A stretch of 64,000 nt of DNA, taken from positions 1-64,000 of the forward strand of contig CATNEN010000027.1 in the NCBI GenBank assembly GCA_950097015.1. The letters are read 5' to 3'. Positions 1 to 11,786 of the stretch are shown piece after piece. The position numbers and the translations under genes were made by a program. The notes under the pieces were generated by a model, which was not told the origin of the DNA, made no database searches, and was given only the letters and a program-made list of their open reading frames with translations. Every line of letters begins with the position of its first letter. Position 1 is the first letter of the stretch. Origin of the DNA: Macrostomum hystrix (Eukaryota; Platyhelminthes; Macrostomidae).

Positions 1-3000
1 AAGTACTCAGAAATTCGCCAGTTCCACAAGGTCAGCGATGGTCGATGCGGTTGTGTGTGGAAGCAGCGGTCGCTAACATACCGAATCTGTAAGTGCCGAA
101 AGCCAGGGCATTCAACTCGTTGTTTGAACAACCGTGTACTGCGCTTTGAGAAAATCAGCTTCCACAGCGTTGCTGGAAAACGTACTTGCCGGCGTGACAT
201 AAAGCGTCATGACAAACCAGTTCATTGTAAGGCTCCATTCAGTCGACCAAGCGCATGCAAGCGGTGTGGCTTCGCTGTGCGGCATTACGTCTACAAGCAC
301 ATCAACTGCAAGTGCGTTGCACAACTACTGCGAGTGCAACCACTGAAATGCTGCTGCCCAAAACATGTCACTAAACACTCATGCGACGCTAGCCGTCACC
401 TGAAAGTGGCAATCACTACCAGCTACATTCTGCGTCATCACGCATGCCATCGTAAACGAATAGTTCGAACTCAGCGAGTCCGCTGTGGACGAAAAGCTCC
501 TGAATATAGCGTTTCCAATTGTTACAAGGGCTTCAGAAAAGTTACTAAGACAGTGCACTACGCTGTCGCATGCGGATGCAAAGCCAGGGTAACGCAACAC
601 AAACAGCGTTGCTCTTGTTCGAAGGCGAGGATTTACCATCGCGGAAAGTGTGGTCGCTGGTTCGCTCTTGACACTTGGCTAGCCTACAAGCTACAGCCCA
701 CAGGAAAGAATATCCCTGGAACGAACAAGCCACAGATGAAATGCGTGAAGTACGTCAGTCACCGGCAAAAGCGTCGTTGTCGCTGCCCGAAGGGTTATAG
801 AAAGCGTATATGTAAGTCCCATAATCTTGAGGTTTTCGTGACTGTTACATACCAACTGCGTGGCAACAGTTGCGAGCGAAAACGTAATGAGCACAAAAAC
901 CGGCTGCCATGCTCTACAAACTCACGATTGGTGCGCGTTGAAACCGAACCTCGAAAATGTAGCAAACACAACGGCTTTATTCAAGTTCTAAAGTACATTT
1001 ACGTGCAAGCGAAGAACTGCAAATGTGTTTATTCACTTAAGAAGCGAAAGCGCGTCTGTGACTGCCTGAGAAAATACGGTCGGAAGAAACAGACCCGCTG
1101 CGTTGGTAGCAACCGATTGGTGACGACCACCACATGGTGGGTGCCCAAGGGCGATGGTTGCACGCGACGCTCTCACGACTCGGTATTCATTGTCAACTGC
1201 AAGGGCGGATGGGAAAAGCGTGGCAATTGTGAGCGCAATGGTTTGCGTACCTATTGGTTATATCAAAGGCGCGCTAGTCGTTGCCGCTGCGTATTGCAGC
1301 TAGTGCGACGTGTTGCTGTACCGTGCAGGTAAGAGTATGATCAGATTTGGATATTTGTCTTCGCCTTACGAATTACTACGAACGTATTTTATCTCCACGC
1401 ATTTCAGGTGCCGAAAGTCGGTCGCTACAAAGCGTTGCCTTTCCAATCATTGGGTAACGGTCACAGAAAACTGGCGTCTAGTAGGAAAGAAACTGAAAGT
1501 ACGCTGTCAGCTAGAAAAGCACGTTCGTAAGCACCGGGTTCCGTGTGCTGTCGGTCACTCCGTTGAGCGCTCGGGTTGCAATTATCAGGGTATTCGACAC
1601 TTTACAACAACAGTTAGAACCCTCAAAAACTGTCACTGTCTTAAGCGCGTGACCCGACGCAACTGTCGATGCCGCTGTCGCAAGCCTACAATTAAGCGCT
1701 ATTGTAGCAGCGGCCGTATTTGGGTGACAGTTAAAGCGAAGTCGACTCTTCACAAGTGCGTGTGCTACAGAGACAGAAGTGTCTCTCGTCAGTCAGTGCG
1801 TTGTAAGAAGACGCATCGAAGCAAGGGTCATTGTACCAGAGGTCGTGATGGAGACAAGTACCGAAAGCTGACTGAGACTAAGTGGTTAGTACGTCGCTGC
1901 AAGTGTCAACGCAAGCACAAGGTTCACCATCAACTCTGTGGTTGCGACAAGCGTCGCCAAGTTAAGCGCAAGTGCGAAGCTGGCTTTATCAAGGTTTTGA
2001 AAGTCACCGAGCGACAATTAGTTCGTGGCCAATGTCGTCGAATTCAAGTAGTCTTACAGCGGGAACGAGTACGCTGTGGTGGTGTGAAGGTAAAGCGAGT
2101 TTGCCACAAAAAGTCAGGCGTCCTTAGCATCTTCGTCACGAAGACATACGTCAAGAAGTGCCATTGCTTTAGCAAAGTAACACGTCACTTGCGCCGTTGT
2201 GGTAAGCCCTTTTCGGACTTTTCATATTAGAATTCTCGATCGCATAATTTGATGGACTGAATATACGCAGTGTAATTTCATTTCTAGGCTGTCATAATGG
2301 AAGCAAACTTGTGTCTACTGGAAGCTGCAACAAAAAGTCTTGCCGTCAGAAACTTCTGTTTAAAAAACAAGTTCTGAAAGACGAGAGTTGCATCTGGAAG
2401 AGTTATCACAAACATCGTGTATGCTGTTGCAAAGGTTATGCGCGTCGAGTTAAATGCATCTACAAACAGGGATACCTTGTTACGACTGTCACTAAGCGGG
2501 TTCTAAAACACTGGCATTGTATCAAGGTAGTGACAAAGAACAGCAAGAAAGTTAGTAAGTAATAATTAAGTAGATTGCTGCGAACCATTGTTATAACCTT
2601 CAGTTTGGCATATAACATATGGCCTAAAAATTTTTCAGAGTGCAAAAGAAACCCTACGGTCCGCAAGCAAAAGCTCTCTAATGGAGTTCTTAAGGTGGTC
2701 AGTTGCTGGGTTGTCCGTCAAGGCTGCGGCTGTGCTAAGCGTTGCAAGACAGTATTCCGAAAATATAGTGAGTAAATAGCGATGCTTTGAATCTTAGTCT
2801 GCAGGATTTTACGATTATTCTGCTCTGATTCTACTCTCAGTTACTATTCTACGCTTCAAAAATATTTCAGAATGCAACAAGCCAATCCGACGACTTGTAT
2901 GCAAGTGCAAAAATGGGCGCTGCCACCAACACACGTACATCACAGTATGGCATCTATCGCATGGTCGATGCCTCAGACAAACGCGTTGCACTGACAAACC

Positions 3001-6000
3001 AATCTACTGCAAGCCAAGCACTTCTTCTCGAACGCACTGCAACAAGCGAACAAGGTACGGCTTCTATTACGTGGAGACGACTGTGTCTTGGTACCAGAAG
3101 TCCTGCAAGTGCCACAGAAGAATCCGAACTAGGTCAGTGGTCTGCAGCTGCTTTAAGCCAGAGAAAAATACCTACTGCGAACGAGGCCACATCGTCACAG
3201 TGAATGTGTCTTATCAATTGAGCCGCGGCAAGTGTGAGAAGGCTGTAAGACGTCGATCTTATGCTGTCAAATGCAAAAACGCTTGGCGGCTGTCACACCA
3301 CACATCAGGCAGCCCAATCTTCTACAAAGTTTATGAGCGCTTCGTGCTATCTGGATGCAGATGTGTCCGACAAACCAGACGCGAGCCTTGTCACTCTCGG
3401 TGTCGCGGCTGCACTCTCACGTACAAATGCGAGCATGGCAAAAATCTTATAGCCGTGAAAGTTTGCTGGCGTTTGGTTGGCTGTCGCTGTGTCAGTTACA
3501 GTAGAGTCACACGTAAACGAGTGCATTGTCCAAGGACGACAAGACGCAGCCACTGTCACAACTGCAAGCGTACAGACTTTACAAAAGAATACAGCGTTCA
3601 CAATTGTAAGTGTCACTTCAAAACATGGTCGAAAAAGAGCATGTGCTGCTGCCCTAAGCCTACCAGCGTAAAAGCTTGCATCCGTGGTACGGTGCGCACT
3701 AGAAGACTCACGCATAAGCTCAAAAACGGCCGCTGCTACTCCAATACACATGACTCATACAGACCTGTGAACTGCTCACGTCGCGTATCCAAAGCTATAG
3801 AAGGCAAGTGCCAGCAGGGAAAGCAGAAGTACAGCGTTCACTTCTGGGTGAAAATCGGCTGTCGCTGCGTGCGTCGTGTGCGCTTCGAATACCGCAAGTG
3901 TGCTTGCGCTCACAAGGCTGTTGAGCTTTACCTTGTTGTAGACCTTTTCGGCAAGGACAGGCGCGGATACAAGGAAAGAGTAGCTAACTTCCTACGGACT
4001 GTATGCAAGTACTTTGAGCAGACGTCAGCCAGAGTTCGTACAACTCTGGTTTCTTATAACTGGAGCGTGCACGTGCAAAAACTTAAGCATGTGAAGTACC
4101 TGCCGTTTAAAGCATTCACAAAGAGCAGTACGAACCTCTGCGCAGCCCTTGGTGAAGTGAACAAACGTCTACATACCCGGTCTCAGTCGGGTGTCGAGAA
4201 GATTGTTGTGGTCATTACATGTGGCAATCATATTAAACGACGCAAGACAGTTGAACTGGCGGACAAGATCAAGCGCAAGGCCAGCCTGTTTGTTGTTGGA
4301 TTCCAGCCAATCCCCAAATCAGGTCGCTATATCAAGTGGTTAGCCTCTAAGCCAACCAAGCTGCACTATATGGAGCTAGGCTTTTACCGCAAGTAAGCGA
4401 GACTGCCTCTTAATTATTTTTACACTTTTATCTACTGCAATGTATTGAGTAAATTCTTCACCTTGGATAAATTTGCAGGTATCGCTTTTCCGCGACACGT
4501 CTGTTTGAGAGGATTTGCAAAAAGGCCTGTGATAAGCCAGTCCTTCGACACTCCGTATGCCAAAAGCAAAACTGCCGTAGAGTTTACACTCGCATCACAT
4601 TCCATCTCGATACGCGCACTAAAAAATGTGTCCGCCGATCCAGCAGCTGGTGGAAGCTGTGCTGCTGCGTTCATCGCGACAGTAGCCACAAGGAGTGCCA
4701 CAAAAACCGGTTGTTCAAAGTTTTTATCACCTACAAATTCCGCAACCACGCGTGTCATCGGCGCGTTCAGAGACATGACATTTCTTCTCACGTCTATGCG
4801 TCTTGCCAGCCTCGCCAGGCGATTCGTCATGGACCGTGTCGCAGAGACGGTTGGAGGAAAGAGACAACTGAAACTCGACACGTTTCGGGTTGCCGCTGTC
4901 GACTTGCCCGCCGACACCGCCTTATTCGGTGTCGTTGTCCGAAACCTTATTTGCGCAGCGTCTGCATTAGAGGCGATAGCGTGCAAAACTGCCGCTACAC
5001 CTACACTCTCACGCCGTCTGCTTGCATCTTACACCGAAACTGTTACACAACTCGCGTGATTTGCAACCGTCGCCAGAATTTCAAGGGCAAATGCGATCGT
5101 TTCAGCTGCAACAGAAGCATGGGAAGCGTATGGTACACAGTGCAGAACTGCCGCTGCGTGCGCCATTCTCACGCATGGAAAGTGACTTGCTGTGAGTTCA
5201 TTGTAATCATCACTGATCTCAGATTTGATTTGTCTAATTGTATGAATTATTATTCCAGCAAAACTTAACACCCCATTCCAGGCTGTAAGAGACAGTACAA
5301 GAAGGTTCGCTACTGTGACAAGCGTCGTCACGAACACGTTGAGGTACAGTCCTGGCTTGAATTCCGTGGATCTGGTTGTCGTCGGGTGTCTCGCAAAATT
5401 GTTCGTCCTGTCCACTGTCCTGGATGGCGAGTGGAGCGCCTCAAGTGCATCGCAAAACGAGACGGCTACTACCAAACAAAACTGGAGCATCATTGGAAGA
5501 AGAGAGACTGCAGCTGCGTCAAGAGCACACAGTCACGCCAGGAGCTCTGCCGATGCAGACGTGGCTATACAGTGAAGCAGTGCCGCTCTGGCTCCTGGGT
5601 TTTCTTACACCACTGGTGGCAGAAGGATGGTAATAGATGCGTCCATCGCACTCGAGTAAACTCACGTCAGCGTGTGACCTGCAGCTCCAAACGCCACAAC
5701 AAAGTTGGCCCCTGTCGTCACGTGAAGTCGGATGGTAAATATGCGCAGGTTGTGCAGACGTGGCAGCGACGTGTTGGCTGTGGTTGCCAGACAGTCGGCA
5801 CCACCTTCTTCAAGCTGTGTGCCTGTCCAAAATCCTACAAGCGACTCAGTTGTCATGGCAATTATCGAAAGGTTACAACAGTATACCGCTATATCTTGAA
5901 AGGAAAGCGCTGTGAGCTTCGCAAGTTCCCAAGCTACAAGTTGATCCATTGTCCAAAGGCTTACACAAAGGTTTCGAAGTGTCAAGGAAAGACGCAAGCA

Positions 6001-7631
6001 GTCACGGTTGTTCTGCATAAGGTCAGCCGATGCAAATGTTTATCAAAGGTCTACAAACGTTTTGTTCGATGCAAGTCTAAGTGCAGAGATCTGCTGCCAA
6101 CAGGAATTTGCAAAAAGTGGGCTGCTTCAACCAAAATCCACCTGTGTGACAAGTATCCTTACTTCGCCAAGCATCTGTGTGCGATGACTTGTCATCGATG
6201 CTACAGTAAGTACTAACATTTTTACCTCTTTACTTTTACACAAGAAAGAGGGTGCTTTTAAGCTTTTAAAGAAGTATAAACTCTTATTGATACCAAACTT
6301 TCCCAAAAAGATGTACTTTTTTTCGAAAAAAATATCCACAGCTTGTCCGAAAACGCGAGTTGTGTACGCCGGAAATTTCTGTCTCAGCAAGCAGTCTAAA
6401 TTCAGAAATGACTTTATCTTAGCCAAGCGCTCCTCTTTCGACATTTGCTTGCGCAGCTGCCGCCACAATCGAAAATGCCGAGCTTTCGACTACGATCACT
6501 CGTCTCGCAAATGCACCCTGCTGCGTTTGAACCGCAACGGTCTTTTGCTGCGGTTCCCATCGCTAAGGCTGCGCAAAACTCCAGATTGTATCCTGTTCGA
6601 ACGCGTCTGTCCTACAAAGTGCCCCTTCCGTAGCGTCCTGAAACAGTACAAATGTAAGTGCATCAAATTCGGCAAGGACCGCGTGTGCTACCGAGCAGCA
6701 GCAGTTGCTACCTGGAAGCGTGACCGCAGTGGAAAATGCACTAGACAGGTTCACAAACTGGAAGTGCCTTGTCGCAAGTGCGAAGACAGGCGAGCCTTCT
6801 GCAAGAAGTCCAAATGCTCCAAGCCTCTGGTGCGCCATCTCTGTAACTATACCTGCGGCGTTTGCAAGCGTCAGCCGAGGCGCTACCACCGTCACACTCG
6901 CTGCTCCAAGTCCAACTGGCGCAAAGATATTCGAGCCGACATCTACTATGACAAGAAGCTGCATTTGTGGCGCGTCCGAGTCACAATCAACCGCCAGCGA
7001 TGCGTCCAATGCCCCGTTGGCTCCTACCGACTCATTGGAGCGTGCAAGAACGGCAAAAGGAAGCTGACTAAGATTGTTGCCCGCTACGTTCACGAAAAGT
7101 GCCGCATTAGCTCACACACCACATTGGCAAGCTGCAAGGACTGCAGCCTCGCCACCAAGAAGCAGGTTTACAAGTGCCAACTAAGCGGCAAGCGCTGGAT
7201 CCGCAAGGTTGTCACCCAATACACCGTCCGCCTGCACGGCCACTGCGTTGTTCGCCGCAGCCTTGCCATATTCTCCTGCTCGCCAAAGTGTTCGCGCGAT
7301 CGGACCAGCGTGTCACCGTGCAAGTGCGGCAAGCGAATCCGTTGCGTGCAATACTACATCACCTATCCTGGCTCGCATGTGTGCGTACCAAAGAGCTACA
7401 CTGCCAGCGAGAAGTGTGTCTCCAAGAGCGGTGAGTCACTTTCTTCAACTTCATAGTTTTTCTACGTCAAAATTACTGAAACAAGACTTCATGCAAATAT
7501 CACCTCTGATTTTTACACTTTCAGATTGTCGTGACAAAATCCGGCCCATAGACTGCCTGTTCGTGAAGAAGACCAAAATGTGCCGGTCGATGCGAACATT
7601 GTGCGCCAAAACATGCGGCTACTGCAAGTAG
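1..7631 (+). CDS. Left copy of giant Cys-rich secreted (adhesive-type) protein gene, 3' nine exons, partial
   Basis: Partial at the left edge; open in frame from base 1. Exons that join in phase with GT-AG introns: <1-1328, 1408-2201, 2288-2554, 2639-2767, 2871-4392, 4479-5191, 5282-6205, 6342-7430, 7525-7631 (TAG stop). Splices are supported by conserved codon phase: most exons end with one base and the next starts with two bases before a Cys codon. The product continues the basic Cys-rich repeat, then a VWA-like domain (3917-4392), more repeats ending in a ShKT-like module (about 6080-6205), a PAN/apple domain (about 6357-6610), further repeats with an internal ShKT, and a final ShKT (7525-7628). 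It duplicates the minus-strand gene ending at 11680 and converges on it. Unlike that copy it has no frameshift at the base-43 site. Whether it has its own 5' half lies outside the window. Role: probably secreted structural or adhesive protein (inference). Confidence 0.85.
3917..4392 (+). other. VWA-like domain, MIDAS degenerate (left copy)
   Basis: Palindromic counterpart of 14919-15394, identical in translation. It ends at the donor of exon 2871-4392. The D-L-F-G-K substitution at the expected D-x-S-x-S site is the same. Confidence 0.75.
6357..6610 (+). other. PAN/apple-like domain (left copy)
   Basis: Mirror of 12701-12954, same translation, at the start of exon 6342-7430. Confidence 0.7.
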
Positions 7632-7696
7632 TATAAGCTCTGAAACTGAAAATCATCGTGACTGGATATATTTGTTTAACTTCAATTGAATTTTTC

Positions 7697-7702
7697 AATA
7701 AA
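7697..7702 (+). promoter_or_regulatory. Polyadenylation signal, left copy
   Basis: AATAAA, 66 bases after the stop at 7631. A second AATAAA follows at 7728-7733. Confidence 0.65.
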
Positions 7703-7925
7703 ACGGAGACTGAATTGATTGAACCAAAATAAAAATGTTTCTGTCTTGTGGTGGAAAAGTTGGATTGCTATACCAATCTTAATTTATTTTCTTTACGTTT
7801 TCTACTTGTTGTTACTATGTTGCTGTATTCGATTATATTTGATGGCTGAAGGATTTCGATTGGCCAGATGGTTTGTGGATGGTTGAGTGTTAAATTTATA
7901 GAATGGCAGTTAGATTCTTAGGGGG

Positions 7926-8140
7926 TAGAAAGATTGGTAGGCGGGTAGGTACATTGGTAAGAGGGTAGGCCCATTGTTAGGTGGGAAGGTACATTGTTAA
8001 GAGGGTAGGTACATTGGTAGGAAGGTAGGAACATTGGTAAGAGGATAGGCACATTGGTAGGTGGGTAGGTACATTGTTAAAAGGGTCGGTGCATTGGTAG
8101 GAGGTTAGGTACATTGGTAAGAGAGTAGTGCATTGGTAGG
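7926..8140. repeat. 20-bp minisatellite at the palindrome breakpoint
   Basis: About ten imperfect copies of acattggtaggagggtaggt. The palindrome arm ends inside this array at 7992; the remainder (7993-8140) is unique to the spacer. Short stretches of the same unit recur at 8485-8525, 9400-9500 (reverse), 11319-11390 (the arm mirror) and as a large array at 33950-34800. Confidence 0.9.
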
Positions 8141-8480
8141 CTGTAAATTTGTCGACGTTAAAGACCAGATGCATGATCAGTTCATGTTTGGACTCTACAG
8201 CAAGGAAATTCTGAGGAAACTGCTGGAGGAGAAGATCGAAGATCTAACGTGGGAGAAGGTTACGACCGTGGCGGCAGCATGTGAAGCTGTGAAGCGTGGT
8301 GAGAAAGACATGACTGGATCCAGAGTCCTGCAAGCTCGAATGACTAGAGGAGGACAGCAGCGTTCGGTGTAAGCGCGAAAGGAGTCTAAGCCAGACGGAA
8401 AGCACCAAAGACAGATGACGTGCTTTTGCTGTGGGAAACCCGGTCACGCAAAGAGTGATCTTTGCGTAGGTGGTGGTCTC
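8140..8480 (+). pseudogene. Ty3-like retroelement gag fragment, decayed
   Basis: Reads as the middle and end of a gag polyprotein: a helical segment (GLYSKEILRKLLEEKIEDL) then, after an in-frame TAA near 8370, a zinc-knuckle-like CFCCGKPGH with the last Cys displaced by one residue. No start, no protease or RT. It is bounded on both sides by the 20-bp minisatellite, so it is a relic rather than an active element. Confidence 0.65.
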
Positions 8481-8504
8481 ACGCATTGGTAATTGGGTTG
8501 GTTC

Positions 8505-9170
8505 ATTGGTAGGAGGGTTGGAATGACAGGTGACCGACCTCGCCGCAACGGTAGCACGTGACGCCGCTGCGTTGTTGTGGATTCGAAGGGCCAGTCTGGC
8601 CTACTCGCACCTCGGGTCGTGCCACTTTAGTCGACTACGCTCGGTTTCTTTCCATGCGTTGGATTTACTCCTCCATCGACTTCACCTGATGATGCAGCTG
8701 GCGCAGCTCCTCTTCTTTGTCCAGAGTGGTGGCCGGTGCCTCTGCAGCCAGAACATTCAGTCCGGCTCTGGGTCTCGTTCTAGACTGCGCAGATGATGCC
8801 CTCTGCGCGGCTTCCAGCTGTCGTACTGTCCGAATGGCCTCTGTGAAGTCATTCTCTGCTTTATCATTCGCCTGTAAGAAGCGATTGCCTTGCCACCTTC
8901 CTGTTTTGCTTTATGGAACTCATATCTGCTGGCTATGACGGATTTCTCGCCTTTTATCTCCAGCTTCAGCAGCTTTGCCAACTCGTCGTATGATTTCTTC
9001 TCGACTTCGTCCGGTAGCGTTGCGTCCACCATCAGGTTAAAAGTCCGCTTGCCGACGAGAGCAAGAAACGCGTCGCGCTTTGTATAATCCTTCCAGCCGT
9101 TCAGCTTCGCACATATTTCGAATCGCTGAATCCAACGTCTTGGTTCTTCAGCATCTTCCAGAGGGTCCAT
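8505..9170 (-). pseudogene. Ty3-like retroelement gag fragment, opposite orientation, frameshifted
   Basis: On the minus strand from ATG 9170 the protein has the gag start typical of Ty3/gypsy elements (PRRWIQRFEICAKLNGW...). The frame changes after about 8885 and in-frame stops follow. The relic ends with a zinc knuckle CYRCGEVGH near 8510, then runs straight into minisatellite. Relative to the plus-strand fragment at 8140-8480 it appears to lack the middle of gag. Confidence 0.65.
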
Positions 9171-9187
9171 CGTTGGAATCCTCGTCG

Positions 9188-9300
9188 CTATTGTTAGCCC
9201 TTCCGGTAATCACATGATGATGGAGACCGAAGTTCGCTTTAGTGCATACACGTCGCCATTAGCGCACAATTTTATTTTTGCTGCTCAAGCCTCATTTCAG
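9188..9300 (-). mobile_element. LTR-like end / leader fragment upstream of the gag relic
   Basis: About 110 bases closely match 33838-33950 in opposite relative orientation on the plus strand. On the minus strand the segment holds AATAAA within caaaaataaaattgtg and ends just before the gag start, as expected for an LTR end or leader. The element boundaries cannot be fixed from this window. Confidence 0.55.
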
Positions 9301-9399
9301 GTCTTGGCTTGTTTGCCTCAATCTCTCTCACTCTATAGCATTCCAAGTAACGCCCATAGACATCACTTGGCGCATATGCACAACCGTGCCCCACACTAC

Positions 9400-9500
9400 C
9401 AATGAACCAACCCTCCAACCATTGAACCAACCCACCTACCAATGAACTAACCCTCCTACCAATGTACCTACCCTCCTACCAATTTACCAACCTTCCTAGC
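9400..9500. repeat. Short reverse block of the 20-bp minisatellite
   Basis: Five or so degenerate units of the complementary form (cctaccaatgaaccaaccct type) separate the Ty3-like relic from the BEL/Pao relic. Confidence 0.8.
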
Positions 9501-9514
9501 ACCAATATCGGCAC

Positions 9515-11318
9515 TGTCAATCTCCAGACTGGAACTTCTAGGGGCTCTGATTTTGGCTCGCCTGATGGGCCACGTATCTCAGCAGTATCCTAACGTCTGT
9601 AGACACTTTTGGACAGACAGCATGAACACGCTACACTGGATCAGGAATGAGAACAAGCAAAGGAAGCTCTTTGTGCAAAATAGGGTCAGTGAGATCCGAC
9701 GACTTTCATCACCGTCTGAGTGGCATCACGTTGCGGGCGATGACAATCCGGCCGATTTGCTGTCACGAGGATGTCTGCCCGAGAAACTTCAAAGTGATGA
9801 CAAATGGCTTCGAGGACCAGAATTTCTGACTTCTGTTGATCTACCAAAGATACTGAAACGACAGAAAAAGGAGCTGTCCCTTGCTGTCACTTGCGTTGCA
9901 CCAGCCCTCAATGTCAGCCCTCAATTATTCGTCTCTTCAACAGCAGAACATCCAAATACGATTGACACATCATTATTATCTATTGAAGCAGTTATTGATC
10001 CATCTCAGTTTTCGAGTTGAAAGAAGTTGATTCGAGTTTCAGCCTGGGTTCGACGGTTTATCAGCAATGTCCGCGCTTCACTCAATCAAGAGGAAAGTTG
10101 CATGCTACCATCGATCACAGCAAATGAGTGGCGTGATTCCGAACGTATCTGGCTTCTGGCTTCTATCTGTTCTGACGTCACCAGACCCAGAAATCGACCA
10201 CTTACGTCACCAGACCACAGCTACATCGGTCAATCGAAATTTGAACCTCTTCTTGGACGATAATGGCCTCCTTCGCTGCCGAGGTCGCCTGTCCACCGCC
10301 TTTCATTTCGAGACTAACAATCCAATTCTATTACCGCGTCATACTCAAATCGAACAGCTGATCATTGCTCACTGTCACGAAGCCGTTTGCCATGGTGGAG
10401 TTGGAGACACACTCAGTAAGATCCGAGAAAAATACTGGGTACTAAAAGGTCGTCAGCGTGTAAAACAGGAACTAAAGCACTGCGTCATCTGCAAGAAAGT
10501 CCAAGGTCTTCCCTTTTCCGTGGCCAAGACTCCGCCTCTACCTGGCTTTCGTCTGTCTGACATCCGTGCGTTTCAGACTGTCGGCCTCGATCTTGCAGGA
10601 CCACTGTATTATCGTACGCATAATGCTCAAGAAGGACTGAAGGCATACATCCTGTTGTTCACCTGCTCCTCAACCCGAGCCATACATTTAGAGACTCTCT
10701 CTGACATGACGTCACCTCAATTTATCAACGGTCTGCGCCGCTTCGTTGCCAGGAGAGGTCTCCCTTCGATAATCAGTGACAACGCTCGAACTTTCACTTC
10801 CGCAGCTAAGCTCCTCGACATCCGTGTCAACGACGAGATACAAAACTTCTGCAATTCCAGAGGTATATCTTGGTCCGTCATCCCTGCCAAAGCTCCTTGG
10901 TGGGGTGGCTTCTGGGAGCGCTTGATCAAATCCGCCAAGCTCGCGCTTCGAAAAACACAAAATCCCTCACTGTTAACGTTGGACCAGCTGTCAACTGTGA
11001 TCATTGAAGTCGAAGCGATCATTAACAGCCGTCCTCTGCTGTATGTCCCATCAGACGACATTGAAGAAATAATTACTCCGTCGCATTTTCTGACTCTTCG
11101 AAGACTCACAAAAGAACCTGGTTCACCGAATGAAGTCGTACTGCCACTCCCTAAACGTTTTAGCTTGCATCGCGCGGCTCTGATCGAGTCACTTCTGGAA
11201 AGTCTGGAGAGACGTCTACGCTACAGCGTTAAGAGAGCGATCTGCAACCGTCTGCAAGGGTTCTCGTGAACCGGTGGTCGGCGAAGTGGTCCTTGTAGAA
11301 GGTGAACGTCACCAGAAC
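9515..11318 (+). pseudogene. BEL/Pao retrotransposon relic: RNase H and integrase part of pol
   Basis: RNase H: SRLELLGAL, then HFWTDSMNTLHWI and GDDNPADLLSRG. Integrase: the zinc-binding HHCC region (HCHEAVCHGGVG ... CVICKK), then the catalytic core with D in GLDLAGPL, D in SDNARTF and E in WWGGFWERL, the BEL/Pao form of D,D-E. It is dead: in-frame TGA at 10018-10020, a frameshift near 10190 and another near 11255. The 5' part (gag, protease, RT) and LTRs are missing. The fragment ends exactly where the right palindrome arm begins. Confidence 0.9.
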
Positions 11319-11608
11319 GTACCTTCCCACCTAACAATGGGCCTACCCTCTTACCAATGTACCTACCCGCCTACCAATCTTTCTACCCCCTAAGAATCTA
11401 ACTGCCATTCTATAAATTTAACACTCAACCATCCACAAACCATCTGGCCAATCGAAATCCTTCAGCCATCAAATATAATCGAATACAGCAACATAGTAAC
11501 AACAAGTAGAAAACGTAAAGAAAATAAATTAAGATTGGTATAGCAATCCAACTTTTCCACCACAAGACAGAAACATTTTTATTTTGGTTCAATCAATTCA
11601 GTCTCCGT

Positions 11609-11614
11609 TTTATT
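11609..11614 (-). promoter_or_regulatory. Polyadenylation signal, right copy
   Basis: TTTATT on the plus strand (AATAAA on the gene strand), mirror of 7697-7702, 66 bases after the stop codon. Confidence 0.65.
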
Positions 11615-11679
11615 GAAAAATTCAATTGAAGTTAAACAAATATATCCAGTCACGATGATTTTCAGTTTCAGAGCTTATA

Positions 11680-11786
11680 CTACTTGCAGTAGCCGCATGT
11701 TTTGGCGCACAATGTTCGCATCGACCGGCACATTTTGGTCTTCTTCACGAACAGGCAGTCTATGGGCCGGATTTTGTCACGACAAT
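11680..11786 (-). other. Terminal ShKT module, right copy (last coding exon)
   Basis: A single exon codes a complete ShKT unit: a Cys next to Asp at the start, paired Cys in the middle and CAKTCGYC just before the stop. Its mirror is 7525-7631 on the plus strand. Confidence 0.8.

Larger units (their letters stand above)
1..7992. repeat. Left arm of a long near-perfect palindrome
   Basis: Every feature here recurs in reverse complement at y = 19311 - x, from bases 1-42 (there the sum is 19312) through the gene, its 3' UTR and about 360 bases of flank. The match ends at 7992, where both sides share gtgggaaggtac and then diverge. Differences found: a one-base deletion near base 43 relative to the other arm, and A603 against G (synonymous Lys). 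The arm reaches the window edge, so its true length is unknown. Confidence 0.95.

Noticed and set aside
4432-5059. Antisense and alternative-frame open frames inside the giant gene exons (for example 184 and 204 codons)
   Set aside because: Shadow frames of the exon 4479-5191; the sense frame joins neighbours in phase and carries the Cys repeat.
7525-7628. ShKT modules read as potassium-channel toxins
   Set aside because: They are domains within a very large modular secreted protein with VWD and PAN domains; ShKT alone does not imply toxicity.
7926-8140. CRISPR-like array of short repeats
   Set aside because: Units are directly adjacent with no unique spacers, and the window is animal DNA.
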